Below are positions 1 to 12,185 of a stretch of DNA of 64,000 nt, one piece after another. Numbering within the stretch: the first letter of the stretch is position 1; each line of letters begins with the position of its first letter. Below the pieces are notes generated by a model. It did no database searches. It was not told the origin of the DNA and saw only the letters and a list, made by a program, of their open reading frames with translations. The stretch comes from Phallusia mammillata (taxonomy: Eukaryota > Chordata > Ascidiacea > Phlebobranchia > Ascidiidae). Position numbers and translations under genes: made by a program. The stretch is from contig QLIY01000057.1 of assembly GCA_003260075.1 (NCBI GenBank), positions 1-64,000 of the forward strand, given 5' to 3'.

Positions 1-3000
1 TGGCCTCTGAAAAACGTTACAAAATGTTAAAACACAAACTGAAAGTTGCAACTGATCGAAATATTGTTCTGACCCAATGATTTGACGCATAGGAAAATAA
101 GTGTTAAAAATCCGTATGATCAATTACCTAGATTGCAATGTATTGAAATCGTTTGTAAGTGATTTCACTGAAATTCTTGGAGGCATTTTTATCACATGGT
201 AAAAATAATTATCTAATGATTTTTTAGTTACAGAAAACTTTTGTTAATGATTCAAACTGTGGCAAGTCAAATTTTCAGTTAAGTGCAAAGACAACTGTGT
301 TCAAAAATGAAACTATTTAAGATAATTTATGCAGCATTTTTTAATACTGGGATAAACTTAAATGTATTTGACAACAACAACAAAAATATTTTCTGAAAGT
401 GCATTGTTATTTAATACATTTTCCTAAAATTTAACAGCAAATCTGAACAAGATGATTTGCAATGTGTCAAGTTTTTTCTTGTAATACAGCAGAATATTTT
501 TCACCTCATCATTGGCTACTTTTTTAGTATGAATTAGGGCAAAACTTGCAGCCAGAATCATCAGCAAATCTATGTACCTTGAGTGCAAGTTGCATCCAAA
601 GAGGAAAACTCCCCATCAGTCTGACAAGTAATTGTGTCATTACCAACCAATGTAAAGCCACTGTTACAAGTGTATGTCACATTTTCATTGATATGATAAA
701 TAAATGGGGTTCGAACTGGAGTGAATACACCATTCGTAAGACTCGGAGGTTGAGTACAAACTGAAAAAAGAAAACATATGTGGTTTTGTAAATGATAGAA
801 AACAATAGAAATCACATTACCACATGTTTTCAATGTTTTATGTACATGTTGTAGAATATGAAGAGGTACCATTTGCAAATTTAACTCCATTACAATTGAA
901 ATAGGCTACACTATGGCACTTACTGAGTATATATTTAATTTATTTTTACATAGGGTCTAATAACACTGACCAACTTAATTTTAGTGTGCAAAAATTTAAG
1001 AGCTGTCTTGGACTGATTTGGGGCTGCAAATTTGAGAACTAAACCATTTTTTCTCAGGTTATCCAAAAAAACTTACACAAAAATAGACTAAGAAGAATGA
1101 AAATGCCTAAATTTCACTATTCTATTGGTATGGCAATATCCACAGCAAAAATACAAATATATACTACTACTTTTGTGTTGTGAAAACAAAAAGCAACATT
1201 AAAATAACATTTCTGGGTAAACAGAGTAGCTCCTGTGGGTAAATAGAGAAGACAACAGTTCGTATTCCCAGGTAAAGTGATTAGTTTGCAAGAAAAAAGA
1301 TTTCAAACAAGTTTCAGTAATAGTAAGTTGCCCAGAAAGTTGGAATGTAGCAAAGTATGTTAAGAGTTAAAGCTATAGCATGTCCATTTCGACTTGTTGG
1401 TAGAAAGTCAGTAAACTCATTTTTATTGATCAGACACTGTGTTAAAACAATACTATTTCTTCGGTGATAAAATTAAAGACTATATTGATAAAAATTAACT
1501 TTTTATGATGGTAGATGCTATACAACAGAAAGAGAAAAATTAAAGATTTCAATTTTGAGTCCCTTAAAGTTTGTCAAATTAGTGAAAAATTCTACGGCAT
1601 CAGAAACAAAAACTGTTGGGCAGTACAATTACAGCATTAACATAGTATTTGTGCTGGACAAATAAAAATATGATATTTTTTTAATTAGGCATTTAACACA
1701 GCAAGCATTAAAAGGCTTGTGTCAAACACACAAATCAACATGTTGCACACTTTTAGGTATGTCGTTACTGATTAAAAAATTAAATCAAACTTCAGTTGAA
1801 CTTTTTGATTACCTAGATATAGTTTTTTGTATAGTTTTTTGATTGCCAAGATATAGTTTGAAAGAATTAGAGACTAGGTAGTACAAGAAAATGGTGCAAT
1901 TAAAAAAATAATTTGATGGGAAAGTAGAGACTTAAACAGCCAAACACAGCAACCAGCACACAGAAATACCATAGGAACTGGTCACAATTCATCCAACACA
2001 TATCTATTTTATTTGCGAGGGGTAGAAACTGAACTTTTTTTAGCCTGTGGGTCTTGTTTAAAGCTAAAATGGCAAGTTGTTGTTGCACTATGTCCACTTA
2101 ATGCATTATCACTCACTGTAGTGTACTCTCACACAGTGGTAACAGACATAAACACCAACCTTACCCTGCAGTTGCACAAGGGCGCCAAGAAGAAAACCTT
2201 TTGGCAGGAGCGTTGAAGCGTAACATTATTAATAGTTTAAAAAAATTAAAGCTAAAGGGAATTTATATTTGAGAAGAAAGTTTGCAAAAAAATAGGTGCA
2301 ATAGTTTTAACCTTATTTTATAAAAGATTCAGGGCCTATTGGCAAAGATTTTAGTTCATTGCTTTAGGACAGGGGTCGGCAACCTTTTAGGCGACGTGTG
2401 CCAATTTACTTGTTATTTCCATGTATTAATGACCTCGCGTGCCAACGAATAGTGGTTCGTGGCAGCAGATATCAATAATAAAGACAAAGCAGAGTGTTTT
2501 GTGCATGTAAGGCTGAATTTTAAGACAATGGCATGATAAAAACTATAAACAAGCAGTGTGACAGGTTAAATTGTTATTTCAATATAAACACGCTAATCAG
2601 TTGGCGTGCCATGAAAAAACACCTCGCGTGCCAACCTTGGCACGCATGCCAGGGGTTGCCGACCCCTGCTTTAGACGTTTGAGTCATACTGTGAAACGAT
2701 TATATTATTGATTATTATGGGATGACAACATTTGCGGAAACAATTGAGAATAGGACAGGCCGTTTTTCAGGTATTTTTAGGTCAGCATATTCCTGATAAC
2801 ATTTCTAAAAATGTAGCAAGTGGAAAAAATAACCTTGAGCCGTTTCCTCCGTCGTTTCTTCGGCTGTTTCTGGGATTTCTGTCAAAAAATCAATGAAAAA
2901 ATTAAAACAAGTACTATGCAAAAATAGTATATGTGATTGCTTTAGTTGTTTACTCCACGGTATTTGCATGTGATGTTGCCAAAAAGCAATCTTACAGCCT

Positions 3001-6000
3001 ACAAGCTTCAACAGTCAATAATATTCACTACCTTCGGTAGTTATTTCTGCTGCCGTTGCCGTCGTCTCTGCAAAAGTTGTTTTTTAATTTAAAATAACAA
3101 AAATACACAATCAAAATCACGATGCAAACAATAAAATATATTCAAAAACCAAAACATCGTTTCATGACAAATAATACCTTCTGTAACTTCTTCAGTCGTT
3201 TCCTCCACAGTAGTTGCTGCTTCTGTGGCACCTAAATACAAAAGGTGTACCATTTGCAAATTTAACTCTATTACAATTGAAATAGGCTACACTATGGCAT
3301 TTACTGAGTATATATTTAATTTTTTTTACACAGGGTCTAATAACACTGACCAACTTAATTTTAGTGTGTAAAAGTTAAGAGCTGTCTTGGACTGATTTGG
3401 GGCTGCAAATTTGAGAACTAAACCATTTTTTCTCAGGTTATCCAAAAAAAGTTATACAAAAATAGACTAAGAAGAATGAAAATGCCTAAATTTCACTATT
3501 CTATTGGTATGGCAATATCCACAGCAAAAATACAAATATATACTACTACTTTTGTGTTGTGAAAACAAAAAGCAACATTAAAATAACATTTCTGGGTAAA
3601 CAGAGTAGCTCCTGTGGGTAAATAGAGAAGACAACAGTTCGAATTCCCAGGTAAAGTGATTAGTTTGCAAGAAAAAAGATTTCAAACAAGTTTCAGTAAT
3701 AGTAAGTTGCCCAGAAAGTTGGAATGTAGCAAAGTATGTTAAGAGTTAAAGCTATAGCATGTCCATTTCGACTTGTTGGTAGAAAGTCAGTAAACTCATT
3801 TTTATTGATCAGACACTGTGTTAAAACAATACTATTTCTTCGGTGATAAAATTAAAGACTATATTGATAAAAATTAACTTTTTATGATGGTAGATGCTAT
3901 ACAACAGAAAGAGAAAAATTAAAGATTTCAATTTTGAGTCCCTTAAAGTTTGTCAAATTAGTGAAAAATTCTACGGCATCAGAAACAAAAACTGTTGGGC
4001 AGTACAATTACAGCATTAACATAGTATTGGTGCTGGACTAATAAAAATATGATATTTTTTTAATTAGGCATTTAACACAGCAAGCATTAAAAGGCTTGTG
4101 TCAAACACACAAATCAACATGTTGCACACTTTTAGGTATGTCGTTACTGATTAAAAAATTAAATCAAACTTCAGTTGAACTTTTTGATTACCTAGATATA
4201 GTTTTTTGTATAGTTTTTTGATTGCCAAGATATAGTTTGAAAGAATTAGAGACTAGGTAGTACAAGAAAATGGTGCAATTAAAAAAATAATTTGATGGGA
4301 AAGTAGAGACTTAAACAGCCAAACACAGCAACCAGCACACAGAAATACCATAGGAACTGGTCACAATTCATCCAACACATATCTATTTTATTTGCGAGGG
4401 GTAGAAACTGAACTTTTTTTAGCCTGTGGGTCTTGTTTAAAGCTAAAATGGCAAGTTGTTGTTGCACTATGTCCACTTAATGCATTATCACTCACTGTAG
4501 TGTACTCTCACACAGTGGTAACAGACATAAACACCAACCTTACCCTGCAGTTGCACAAGGGCGCCAAGAAGAAAACCTTTTGGCAGGAGCGTTGAAGCGT
4601 AACATTATTAATAGTTTAAAAAAATTAAAGCTAAAGGGAATTTATATTTGAGAAGAAAGTTTGCAAAAAAATAGGTGCAATAGTTTTAACCTTATTTTAT
4701 AAAAGATTCAGGGCCTATTGGCAAAGATTTTAGTTCATTGCTTTAGGACAGGGGTCGGCAACCTTTTAGGCGACGTGTGCCAATTTACTTGTTATTTCCA
4801 TGTATTAATGACCTCGCGTGCCAACGAATAGTGGTTCGTGGCAGCAGATATCAATAATAAAGACAAAGCAGAGTGTTTTGTGCATGTAAGGCTGAATTTT
4901 AAGACAATGGCATGATAAAAACTATAAACAAGCAGTGTGACAGGTTAAATTGTTATTTCAATATAAACACGCTAATCAGTTGGCGTGCCATGAAAAAACA
5001 CCTCGCGTGCCAACCTTGGCACGCATGCCAGGGGTTGCCGACCCCTGCTTTAGACGTTTGAGTCATACTGTGAAACGATTATATTATTGATTATTATGGG
5101 ATGACAACATTTGCGGAAACAATTGAGAATAGGACAGGCCGTTTTTCAGGTATTTTTAGGTCAGCATATTCCTGATAACATTTCTAAAAATGTAGCAAGT
5201 GGAAAAAATAACCTTGAGCCGTTTCCTCCGTCGTTTCTTCGGCTGTTTCTGGGATTTCTGTCAAAAAATCAATGAAAAAATTAAAACAAGTACTATGCAA
5301 AAATAGTATATGTGATTGCTTTAGTTGTTTACTCCACGGTATTTGCATGTGATGTTGCCAAAAAGCAATCTTACAGCCTACAAGCTTCAACAGTCAATAA
5401 TATTCACTACCTTCGGTAGTTATTTCTGCTGCCGTTGCCGTCGTCTCTGCAAAAGTTGTTTTTTAATTTAAAATAACAAAAATACACAATCAAAATCACG
5501 ATGCAAACAATAAAATATATTCAAAAACCAAAACATTGCTTCATGACAAATAATACCTTCTGTAACTTCTTCAGTCGTTTCCTCCACAGTAGTTGCTGCT
5601 TCTGTGGCACCTAAATACAAAAGGTGTACCATTTGCAAATTTAACTCTATTACAATTGAAATAGGCTACACTATGGCATTTACTGAGTATATATTTAATT
5701 TTTTTTACACAGGGTCTAATAACACTGACCAACTTAATTTTAGTGTGTAAAAGTTAAGAGCTGTCTTGGACTGATTTGGGGCTGCAAATTTGAGAACTAA
5801 ACCATTTTTTCTCAGGTTATCCAAAAAAAGTTATACAAAAATAGACTAAGAAGAATGAAAATGCCTAAATTTCACTATTCTATTGGTATGGCAATATCCA
5901 CAGCAAAAATACAAATATATACTACTACTTTTGTGTTGTGAAAACAAAAAGCAACATTAAAATAACATTTCTGGGTAAACAGAGTAGCTCCTGTGGGTAA

Positions 6001-8698
6001 ATAGAGAAGACAACAGTTCGAATTCCCAGGTAAAGTGATTAGTTTGCAAGAAAAAAGATTTCAAACAAGTTTCAGTAATAGTAAGTTGCCCAGAAAGTTG
6101 GAATGTAGCAAAGTATGTTAAGAGTTAAAGCTATAGCATGTCTATTTCGACTTGTTGGTAGAAAGTCAGTAAACTCATTTTTATTGATCAGACACTGTGT
6201 TAAAACAATACTATTTCTTCGGTGATAAAATTAAAGACTATATTGATAAAAATTAACTTTTTATGATGGTAGATGCTATACAACAGAAAGAGAAAAATTA
6301 AAGATTTCAATTTTGAGTCCCTTAAAGTTTGTCAAATTAGTGAAAAATTCTACGGCATCAGAAACAAAAACTGTTGGGCAGTACAATTACAGCATTAACA
6401 TAGTATTGGTGCTGGACTAATAAAAATATGATATTTTTTTAATTAGGCATTTAACACAGCAAGCATTAAAAGGCTTGTGTCAAACACACAAATCAACATG
6501 TTGCACACTTTTAGGTATGTCGTTACTGATTAAAAAATTAAATTAAACTTCAGTTGAACTTTTTGATTACCTAGATATAGTTTTTTGTATAGTTTTTTGA
6601 TTGCCAAGATATAGTTTTAAGTATAGTTTGAAAGAATTAGAGACTAGGTAGTACAAGAAAATGGTGCAATTAAAAAAATAATTTGATGGGAAAGCAGAGA
6701 CTTAAACAGCCAAACACAGCAACCAGCACACAGAAATACCATAGGAACTGGTCACAATTCATCCAACACATATCTATTTTATTTGCGAGGGGTAGAAACT
6801 GAACTTTTTTTAGCCTGTGGGTCTTGTTTAAAGCTAAAATGGCAAGTTGTTGTTGCACTATGTCCACTTAATGCATTATCACTCACTGTAGTGTGCTCTC
6901 ACATAGTGGTAACAGACATAAACACCAACTTTACCCTGCAGTTGCACAAGGGCGCCAAGAAGAAAACCTTTTGGCAGGAGCGTTGAAGCGTAACATTATT
7001 AATAGTTTAAAAAAATTAAAGCTAAAGGGAATTTATATTTGAGAAGAAAGTTTGCAAAAAAATAGGTGCAATAGTTTTAACCTTTTTTATAAAAGAATCA
7101 GGGCCTATTGGCAAAGATTTTAGTTCATTGCTTTAGGAGTTTGAGTCATACTGTGAAACGATTATATTATTGATTATGGGATGACAACATTTGCGGAACA
7201 ATTGAGAATACGACAGGCCGTTTTTCAGGTATTTTTAGGTCAAAATATTCCTGACAACATTTTTAAAAATGTAGCAAGTGGAAAAAATAACCTTGAGCCG
7301 TTTCCTCCGTCGTTTCTTCGGCTGTTTCTGAGATTTCTGCAAAAAAGTCAATGAAAAAATTAAAACAAGTACTACCGGTATGCAAAAATATCATATGTGG
7401 TTGCTTTAGTTGTTTACTCCACGGTATTTGCATGTGATGTCGCCAAAAAGCAATCTTACAGCCTACAAGCTTCATCAGTCAATAATATATTCACTACCTT
7501 CCGTAGTTATTTCCGCTGCCGTTGTTGCCGTTGCCGTCGTCTCTGCAAAAGTTGTTTTTTAATTTAAAATATTAAAATTTATAGTTTCTTGGGTTGTTGT
7601 TACACCAACTAAAGCACCTGGTAAAAAAAACGTATACGGTGTAAACGTTTGTTTTTAATTCCTTTTTAAATATTACACAATGGATAAGCAACCAAGTTCA
7701 TTAAAATGTTTCTCATTCTTGGTGTTAAGTCAAAAATTGCGCCAAAAATGCATTGGAGCAGTAGAACAAAATATACTTGTACTGTACACTTTCGGTTCAT
7801 TTCACTGACTTTTGATAATCACCGGAAATTAATACAAGATTCAACGCATCACTTGGTTGGGAATATCCAAACGTCACTTATTTCAAACTTCAGCTAGGTA
7901 TTTGTCAGCTAAGTAATGTTATTTCGAACTNACTTCTTCAGTCGTTTCCTCCACAGTAGTTGCTGCTTCTGTGGCACCTAGATAGAAAAACTCAAAATCA
8001 ATATGAATTGCAACACACAAGTTTAAACAACACACTACCTTCTGTTGTTTCCGCTGCCGTTGTTGGGGCTTCTGTGGCCTCTAAAAAACGTTATAAAATG
8101 TTAAAACGCACACACCGAAACCCAATACAACTTATTACCTTCTGTAGTTTCTTCGATTAGTGGAGCATCAGTTGTCGTGCCTGTGTAAAAACTACTATTA
8201 AAACTACAAAAGTACAGATTTATACAATCGAAAAACGAAAAGTACCTTCAGTCGCCACTGCAGTTACAACTTCAGGAGGCGTTGTTTCTGTAAACAGTTC
8301 AAACGTTTTAAACTGTCCAGAAAGATCACATGAAAATTTATACATCTTCACATACACCTTACTAATTGTTAACAAACACACGGAAAAGAGTAAAATGAGT
8401 AACTTAACAACAACCAAAACAATTGTAATAAACAACCTTCAGGAGCATCTTCTGTTGTTTCTGCAGCCGTGGTTGCAACTTCTGTGATGGCTGGAACAAC
8501 AAAAATACGCAATGAAAATCACGATGCAAACAATAAAATATATTCAAAAACTAAAACATTGTTTCATGACAAATAAGACCTTCTGTAACATTGGTTGTTC
8601 CTGCAGGCAGAAACTCATGGGTCCCCACATATGCAAAGTTGTAAATAATTCATTTCAAGAGATAACTATGAGAAAGTTTGTTGTTGTAAGGTAAAATA

Positions 8699-8734
<36 letters not shown>

Positions 8735-11161
8735 AAAACATCGTTTCATGACAAATAAGACCTTCTGTAACTTCTTCAGTTGTTTCCTCCACAGTACTTG
8801 CTGCTTCTGTGGCACCTAAATACAAAAACTCAAAATCAATATGAATTGCAACACAAAAGTTTAAACACACTACCTTCTGTTGTTTCCGCTGCCGTTGTTG
8901 GGGCTTCTGTGGCCTCTGAAAAACGTTATAAAATGTTAAACGCACACACCGAAACCTAATACAACGTATTACCTTCTGTAGTTTCTTCGATTAGTGGAGT
9001 ATCAGTTGTTGTGCCTGTGTAAAAACTACTATTGAAACTACAAAACTACAGATTGCAACAATCGAAAAACGAAAAGTACCTTCAGTCGCCACTGCAGTTA
9101 CAACTTCAGGTGGCGTTGTTTCTGTAAACAGTTCAAACGTTTTAAACTGTCCACAATAATCACATGAAAATTTATAAATCATCACATACATCTTACTAAT
9201 TGTTAACAAACACACGGAAAAGAGTAAAATAAGTAATTTAACAACAAGAACTAAAACAANCTTCTGTATTTGTTGTCCATTCGTGAGGCCACATCTCCTC
9301 ATCATTTGACAAATGTAAATGCATTTGTGGGCCAGATACAATCATAATATAGGTCAGCAAGCACCAACTTCCAAAGTCAAAGTGCTTCTGCAACAGTTGT
9401 TTTCTTGATAAATAACTGTTGTCACCACTAATAATAAAGCTAAACTGACTCATACAGTTGTATATTCAAGCAAATCAAGGCAAATTTACAGGCCCTAACT
9501 ACCCACTTTCAAGCCCAATTCAGCTGCACACATATCAAATTGTAAACAAAGATGGCCGCAACACGCACGCAAAGCCCTGAAATCAACTCCAAGCAGCTGT
9601 CTGTGAATCAGTCAAGCGTAAAATATCAAAAAACGGCTCAAAAACAAAAATTTGAAAAAAACTTGTTTTTTTCTGAATTTTCACTTTCTCCTTACTGTAA
9701 TTAATTTTTTTCAAATACTAACATATCATTTTTTTCAAATAAATTGAAGCCAATATGCATAAGCTTTCCAACGCACCCCAGTTGGAAAAAAAATTCGCAC
9801 TAATACGATTTTTGTCGCTGTTAACAACGAGGCATGTCTCCATGCGCATTTATGCGCCCGTGGCAGTTAAAGGGTTAAGTCAAAACTTATTGAAGCGTTT
9901 TGGGACAAAGTGGGATAGGTAGCTGGTGCTACATGTTCAAACAACCTTAGACACCAAGCTAACGCATGTTTTTAAAAAGTGAATCAATATGGTTTGTTTG
10001 GACTGTGAGAACCACTATCGTGAAACGGAAAAAAATATCCAAATTCAACATTTATTTTTCAATGCCCCATTTTAACAGATACTAGTGAGATAATTTCTTT
10101 AGTTATAAGTTATGTCCAACGAATAAATAAGTGCAACAAAATGGTTCAACATACAAATTTTACCCAAACGGCCACTGATAACGATTAAAAAGGCGGGCAG
10201 GTATCAAGATGAAATTTTTGCACACATTATTTTTTTATGTTCACAGTACCGTGTCTTTTGTGGTGCGCGAGCGCATGAAAATGAGGCATATGGGGAAATT
10301 GTCAACATCCTACATTTACAAAGTGCCTCCCCTCTAAACCTATAACCAACTAAAACTATGTTGTGCAGTATATGCCTTGTACACCCCAATTGTATTAAAT
10401 ATTCGCAGTCAGAGCTTTTTTATTGTTTCAACGCTAATTTAACCAAACAGGTGGGAAAGGATTATTTGTCAACATGTTAACTCACATAGAGTGCCTTGTG
10501 TACTAAGACAAGATTGTACAAAGCAAACTGTTGCAGTATATAAGATGCGTTGCTGCCAGGCATGACATTAAATTTATAAACCTCTTCTGGCAATGTTGCG
10601 GGCCTGAACCGAGGTCAGACCGCACTTTTAAAGCACAAATTAGGCCCGAAAATGACCGATGGACTCAGTTTGGCGAGTAAAACAACACGAAGATCCACAT
10701 ACTGTGCTGCTGTTCATAACAAATCAAGACACACATTTTGCACATGCACATTAAAAAAAGGAAAATAACGACACAAATGTGTCAAAGTGTAAATTCAGGC
10801 CGTCAGATCTTTTCGTTAAAACTCGGTAAGCGCTAAAAGTTATGTTTTATGTGCGCAAAAGGTCACATACATCTCGTCGTATGTGGTAAATTACGCGACA
10901 GGGTCAACAACGGTTAAAATTTGCACCACTTGTTTTGAAATTTAAGTAAAAAATTCCTGCATTTAGACTTCACCCGGAACGCGTTACCACAAAACTCTGT
11001 GGCTGTCTCAGTCGTTACCTTGGCGATAGGAAAGATCCTACAACTGTGACCAAACTCCATCCCAAAACCTGCATAAACTTTAACAAGATTCAACAACACT
11101 ATACCTTCGATGGTGTCTTCAGTTGTTTCAGCTGAAACCGTTGATGCTTCTGAGGCCTCTG
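1..11161 (-). CDS. Partial gene of many symmetric phase-1 mini-exons encoding a Thr/Glu-rich stalk, with a sushi (CCP) exon
   Basis: Exons read on the minus strand, 5' to 3': 11161-11105, 9121-9080, 9014-8973, 8915-8874, 8815-8762, 8600-8580 (weak), 8490-8437, 8287-8246, 8180-8139, 8080-8039, 7977-about 7932 (cut by an n), 7542-7498, 7336-7292, 5610-5557, 5446-5411, 5257-5213, 3231-3178, 3067-3032, 2878-2834, 760-578 (sushi) and 6-1 (cut by the window edge). Each complete one has an AG acceptor and GT donor, starts and ends in phase 1, and is 21, 36, 42, 45, 54, 57 or 183 bases long, always a multiple of three. The peptides are rich in Thr, Glu, Ala and Val with repeated ETTEE, TTVEETTEE and TAAETTE motifs, like an O-glycosylated stalk. 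Neither the start codon nor the 3' end is visible. The likely product is an extracellular or membrane protein; ascidian CCP proteins such as the variable complement-receptor-like family are a possible relation, by analogy only. Confidence 0.7.
578..760 (-). CDS. Sushi/CCP domain exon
   Basis: A 183-base exon, phase 1 at both ends, between a TTTTTTCAG acceptor and a GTACAT donor. It encodes one complete complement-control-protein module. The four cysteines appear in order in VCTQPPSL, VTYTCNSGF, TITCQ and DATCTQG, together with the typical NG-F, Y-CN-GF-L-G and I-C sequence features. CCP modules are normally coded by symmetric 1-1 exons, as here. It is the only globular domain seen in this gene inside the window, and its downstream neighbour is another stalk mini-exon at the left edge. 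Confidence 0.85.
2370..2668. mobile_element. Non-autonomous hAT-type element in tandem copy 1
   Basis: It starts CAGGGGTCGGCAACC and ends with the inverted form GGTTGCCGACCCCTG. It is flanked by 8-base direct repeats ctttagga (2362-2369) and ctttagac (2669-2676). The size, terminal sequence and 8-base target duplication fit hAT MITEs. It has no coding capacity. The unoccupied site is preserved in tandem copy 3 near 7131-7146. Confidence 0.85.
2834..3231 (-). CDS. Stalk mini-exons of tandem unit 1 (three exons)
   Basis: Transcription order is 3231-3178 (54 bases, coding ATEAATTVEETTEEVTE), 3067-3032 (36 bases, TTATAAEITTE) and 2878-2834 (45 bases, EIPETAEETTEETAQ). All have AG acceptors and GT donors in phase 1. 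The first two introns are short, 110 and 153 bases; the next intron, to the sushi exon, is about 2.1 kb and makes up most of the repeat unit. Confidence 0.72.
4749..5047. mobile_element. Same hAT-type element in tandem copy 2
   Basis: An identical 299-base element exactly 2379 bases from the first, with the same flanking duplications. It was carried here by the segmental duplication rather than by a second insertion. Confidence 0.85.
5213..5610 (-). CDS. Stalk mini-exons of tandem unit 2 (three exons)
   Basis: Exons 5610-5557, 5446-5411 and 5257-5213 are copies, exactly 2379 bases away, of the three exons of unit 1 and encode the same peptides. The units differ at very few sites (for example the intron bases near 3156 and 5535), so the duplication is recent or gene conversion keeps them alike. 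Confidence 0.72.
7292..7977 (-). CDS. Stalk mini-exons of tandem unit 3, last one broken by a gap
   Basis: Exons 7542-7498 (45 bases, three codons longer than its equivalents in units 1 and 2) and 7336-7292 (45 bases) correspond to units 1 and 2. A third exon, 7977 down to about 7932, is the usual 54-base ATEAATTVEETTEE exon, but its donor end is lost at the n at 7931. Between them the repeat homology stops near 7570 and a longer, unrelated intron follows. Confidence 0.65.
8039..8600 (-). CDS. Second mini-exon block, copy A (42/42/42/54-base exons)
   Basis: Exons 8080-8039, 8180-8139 and 8287-8246 are each 42 bases, and 8490-8437 is 54 bases. They encode ATEAPTTAAETTE, TTDAPLIEETTE, TTPPEVVTAVATE and ITEVATTAAETTEDAPE. 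A further 21-base candidate, 8600-8580 (TTNVTE), has good splice sites but is very short and lies close to a poly-G artefact. All are phase 1-1. The ends of this block recur at 8762-9121. Confidence 0.65.
8699..8733. other. 35-base G homopolymer (probable assembly artefact)
   Basis: It sits between two partly repeated sequences (around 8551-8590 and 8735-8772), as the other G runs in the window do. It probably marks a contig join inside the mini-exon array. Confidence 0.6.
8762..9121 (-). CDS. Second mini-exon block, copy B
   Basis: Exons 9121-9080, 9014-8973, 8915-8874 (42 bases each) and 8815-8762 (54 bases) are duplicates of 8287-8246, 8180-8139, 8080-8039 and the exon broken at 7931, about 835 bases away. 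Intron sequences are copied too. Splice sites and phases are kept. The 35-base G run at 8699-8733 and the n at 9260 flank the block, so its true copy number is uncertain. Confidence 0.65.
9261..11104. other. Intron or intergenic stretch with a piggyBac-like end
   Basis: No supported exon. At 9862-9878 the sequence GGCAGTTAAAGGG is followed by TTAA, like the right terminus and target site of a piggyBac-type element; I could not find a matching left end. A T/E-rich reading frame near 10980-11030 on the minus strand lacks proper splice sites. Confidence 0.35.
11105..11161 (-). CDS. Upstream stalk mini-exon
   Basis: A 57-base phase 1-1 exon with a TTTTGCAG acceptor and a GTATAG donor, coding EASEASTVSAETTEDTIE. 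It has the same composition and phase as the array exons to its left, about 2 kb from the nearest one. No further exon or start codon could be recognised upstream. Confidence 0.55.
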
Positions 11162-12185
11162 CTGCAAAATGGATAAGATTGAACAAATAAACATACCAAA
11201 GTTCTTTTCAATAATTTGTTTTATAAATGTTTTAAACAGGCCTTAATGCAACACACGCATTGGTGTTTAAAAGGCTTTAAGTCGAGAAAGGAAATAACCT
11301 ACTGTCCAAATGTCACCAATCGAGATCAAAATTTAACAATAGGGCATATTGCGGCAAAGTGGAGTAGCAGCTGAAACCATAACGGGGTCAAATACCATCT
11401 TTGTACAAAGCTAACACATGTTTTTAGAAACTGTATCAATATTGCTCATATGGATGAGAACATCCATCGTAATACTACAATGGCATATTTTATCTACTGT
11501 TTTTTTTTTAAATCTTGTTTCAAAATTTGAAAATTTCAGAAAATAGTGATGTGATATTCATTTTGGGTGATTGCACAAACAAGAAACAAACTAAATATCG
11601 CACCAAAAGTGTTTAACAAACACCCAGCAAACCAAGCCCAAACAGAGATTGTTTACGATATGAGGGAGCGAAAAGGTATTAGGAAGATTCGCAAGATTTT
11701 TGTTATGTGCACAGAACCGTGTCGTTTGTGGAGCGCAAAGCATGAAAATCATGTATACGGGGAGAATGCCAGAAATCTACATTTTTTAAAATATAACCTT
11801 TCGTGCTCAGTTTTGCGAAGAGATTTTTTTAAACAATGAACTAATGAAAGCGATCTACCTATGTTGGGATACAAACCTTTACACAAGGCGCATACAAACT
11901 AAAAATCGGGAAAATAGTCACATTTCCAGTAGTTTAATAATAAACTGAAACTTTCAGTACACTTAAATCAGACTGTATCTATCGTTATGTAACATAAAAC
12001 ATGAAAAATCGATTTCGACGATATAATGGCATCCTCAGTTTTAAACAAGTAAAAAATAAGTTACCGGGATATAAAATGATAAAAGGAATACCATAACGTC
12101 CAACTAAACCAAATCTCAAAAGCCACAAACTAAAAACGACACGGAAGAAACCGACGTTTAATTTTATTTTTGTTTTTTCACGGGG

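Larger units (their letters stand above)
863..7568. repeat. Tandem segmental repeat, about 2.38-kb unit, three copies
   Basis: Copy 1 is about 863-3241, copy 2 about 3242-5620 and copy 3 about 5621-7568. Copies 1 and 2 are offset by exactly 2379 bases and almost identical. Copy 3 is more diverged, lacks the 299-base hAT element, and has small indels (an extra stretch near 6612-6625, and an extra 9 bases in the exon at 7498-7542). Each copy carries stalk mini-exons, so the repeat expands the coding array. Short ORFs on both strands inside the repeat are intronic. Confidence 0.9.

Noticed and set aside
2013..2216. 67-codon plus-strand ORFs repeated at 2013, 4392 and 6783, and 65-codon minus ORFs at the same place
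   Set aside because: They are repeated only because the 2.38-kb intron is duplicated. There are no splice sites or domain, and they do not fit the stalk exons' phase.
2834..9121. CRISPR-like array of repeats and spacers
   Set aside because: The repeated pieces are spliced exons with variable introns in an animal genome, not short direct repeats with unique spacers.
9261..9300. Another mini-exon next to the n at 9260
   Set aside because: It ends in the right TACAGAAG form, but no acceptor gives a multiple of three and the donor is lost in the gap.
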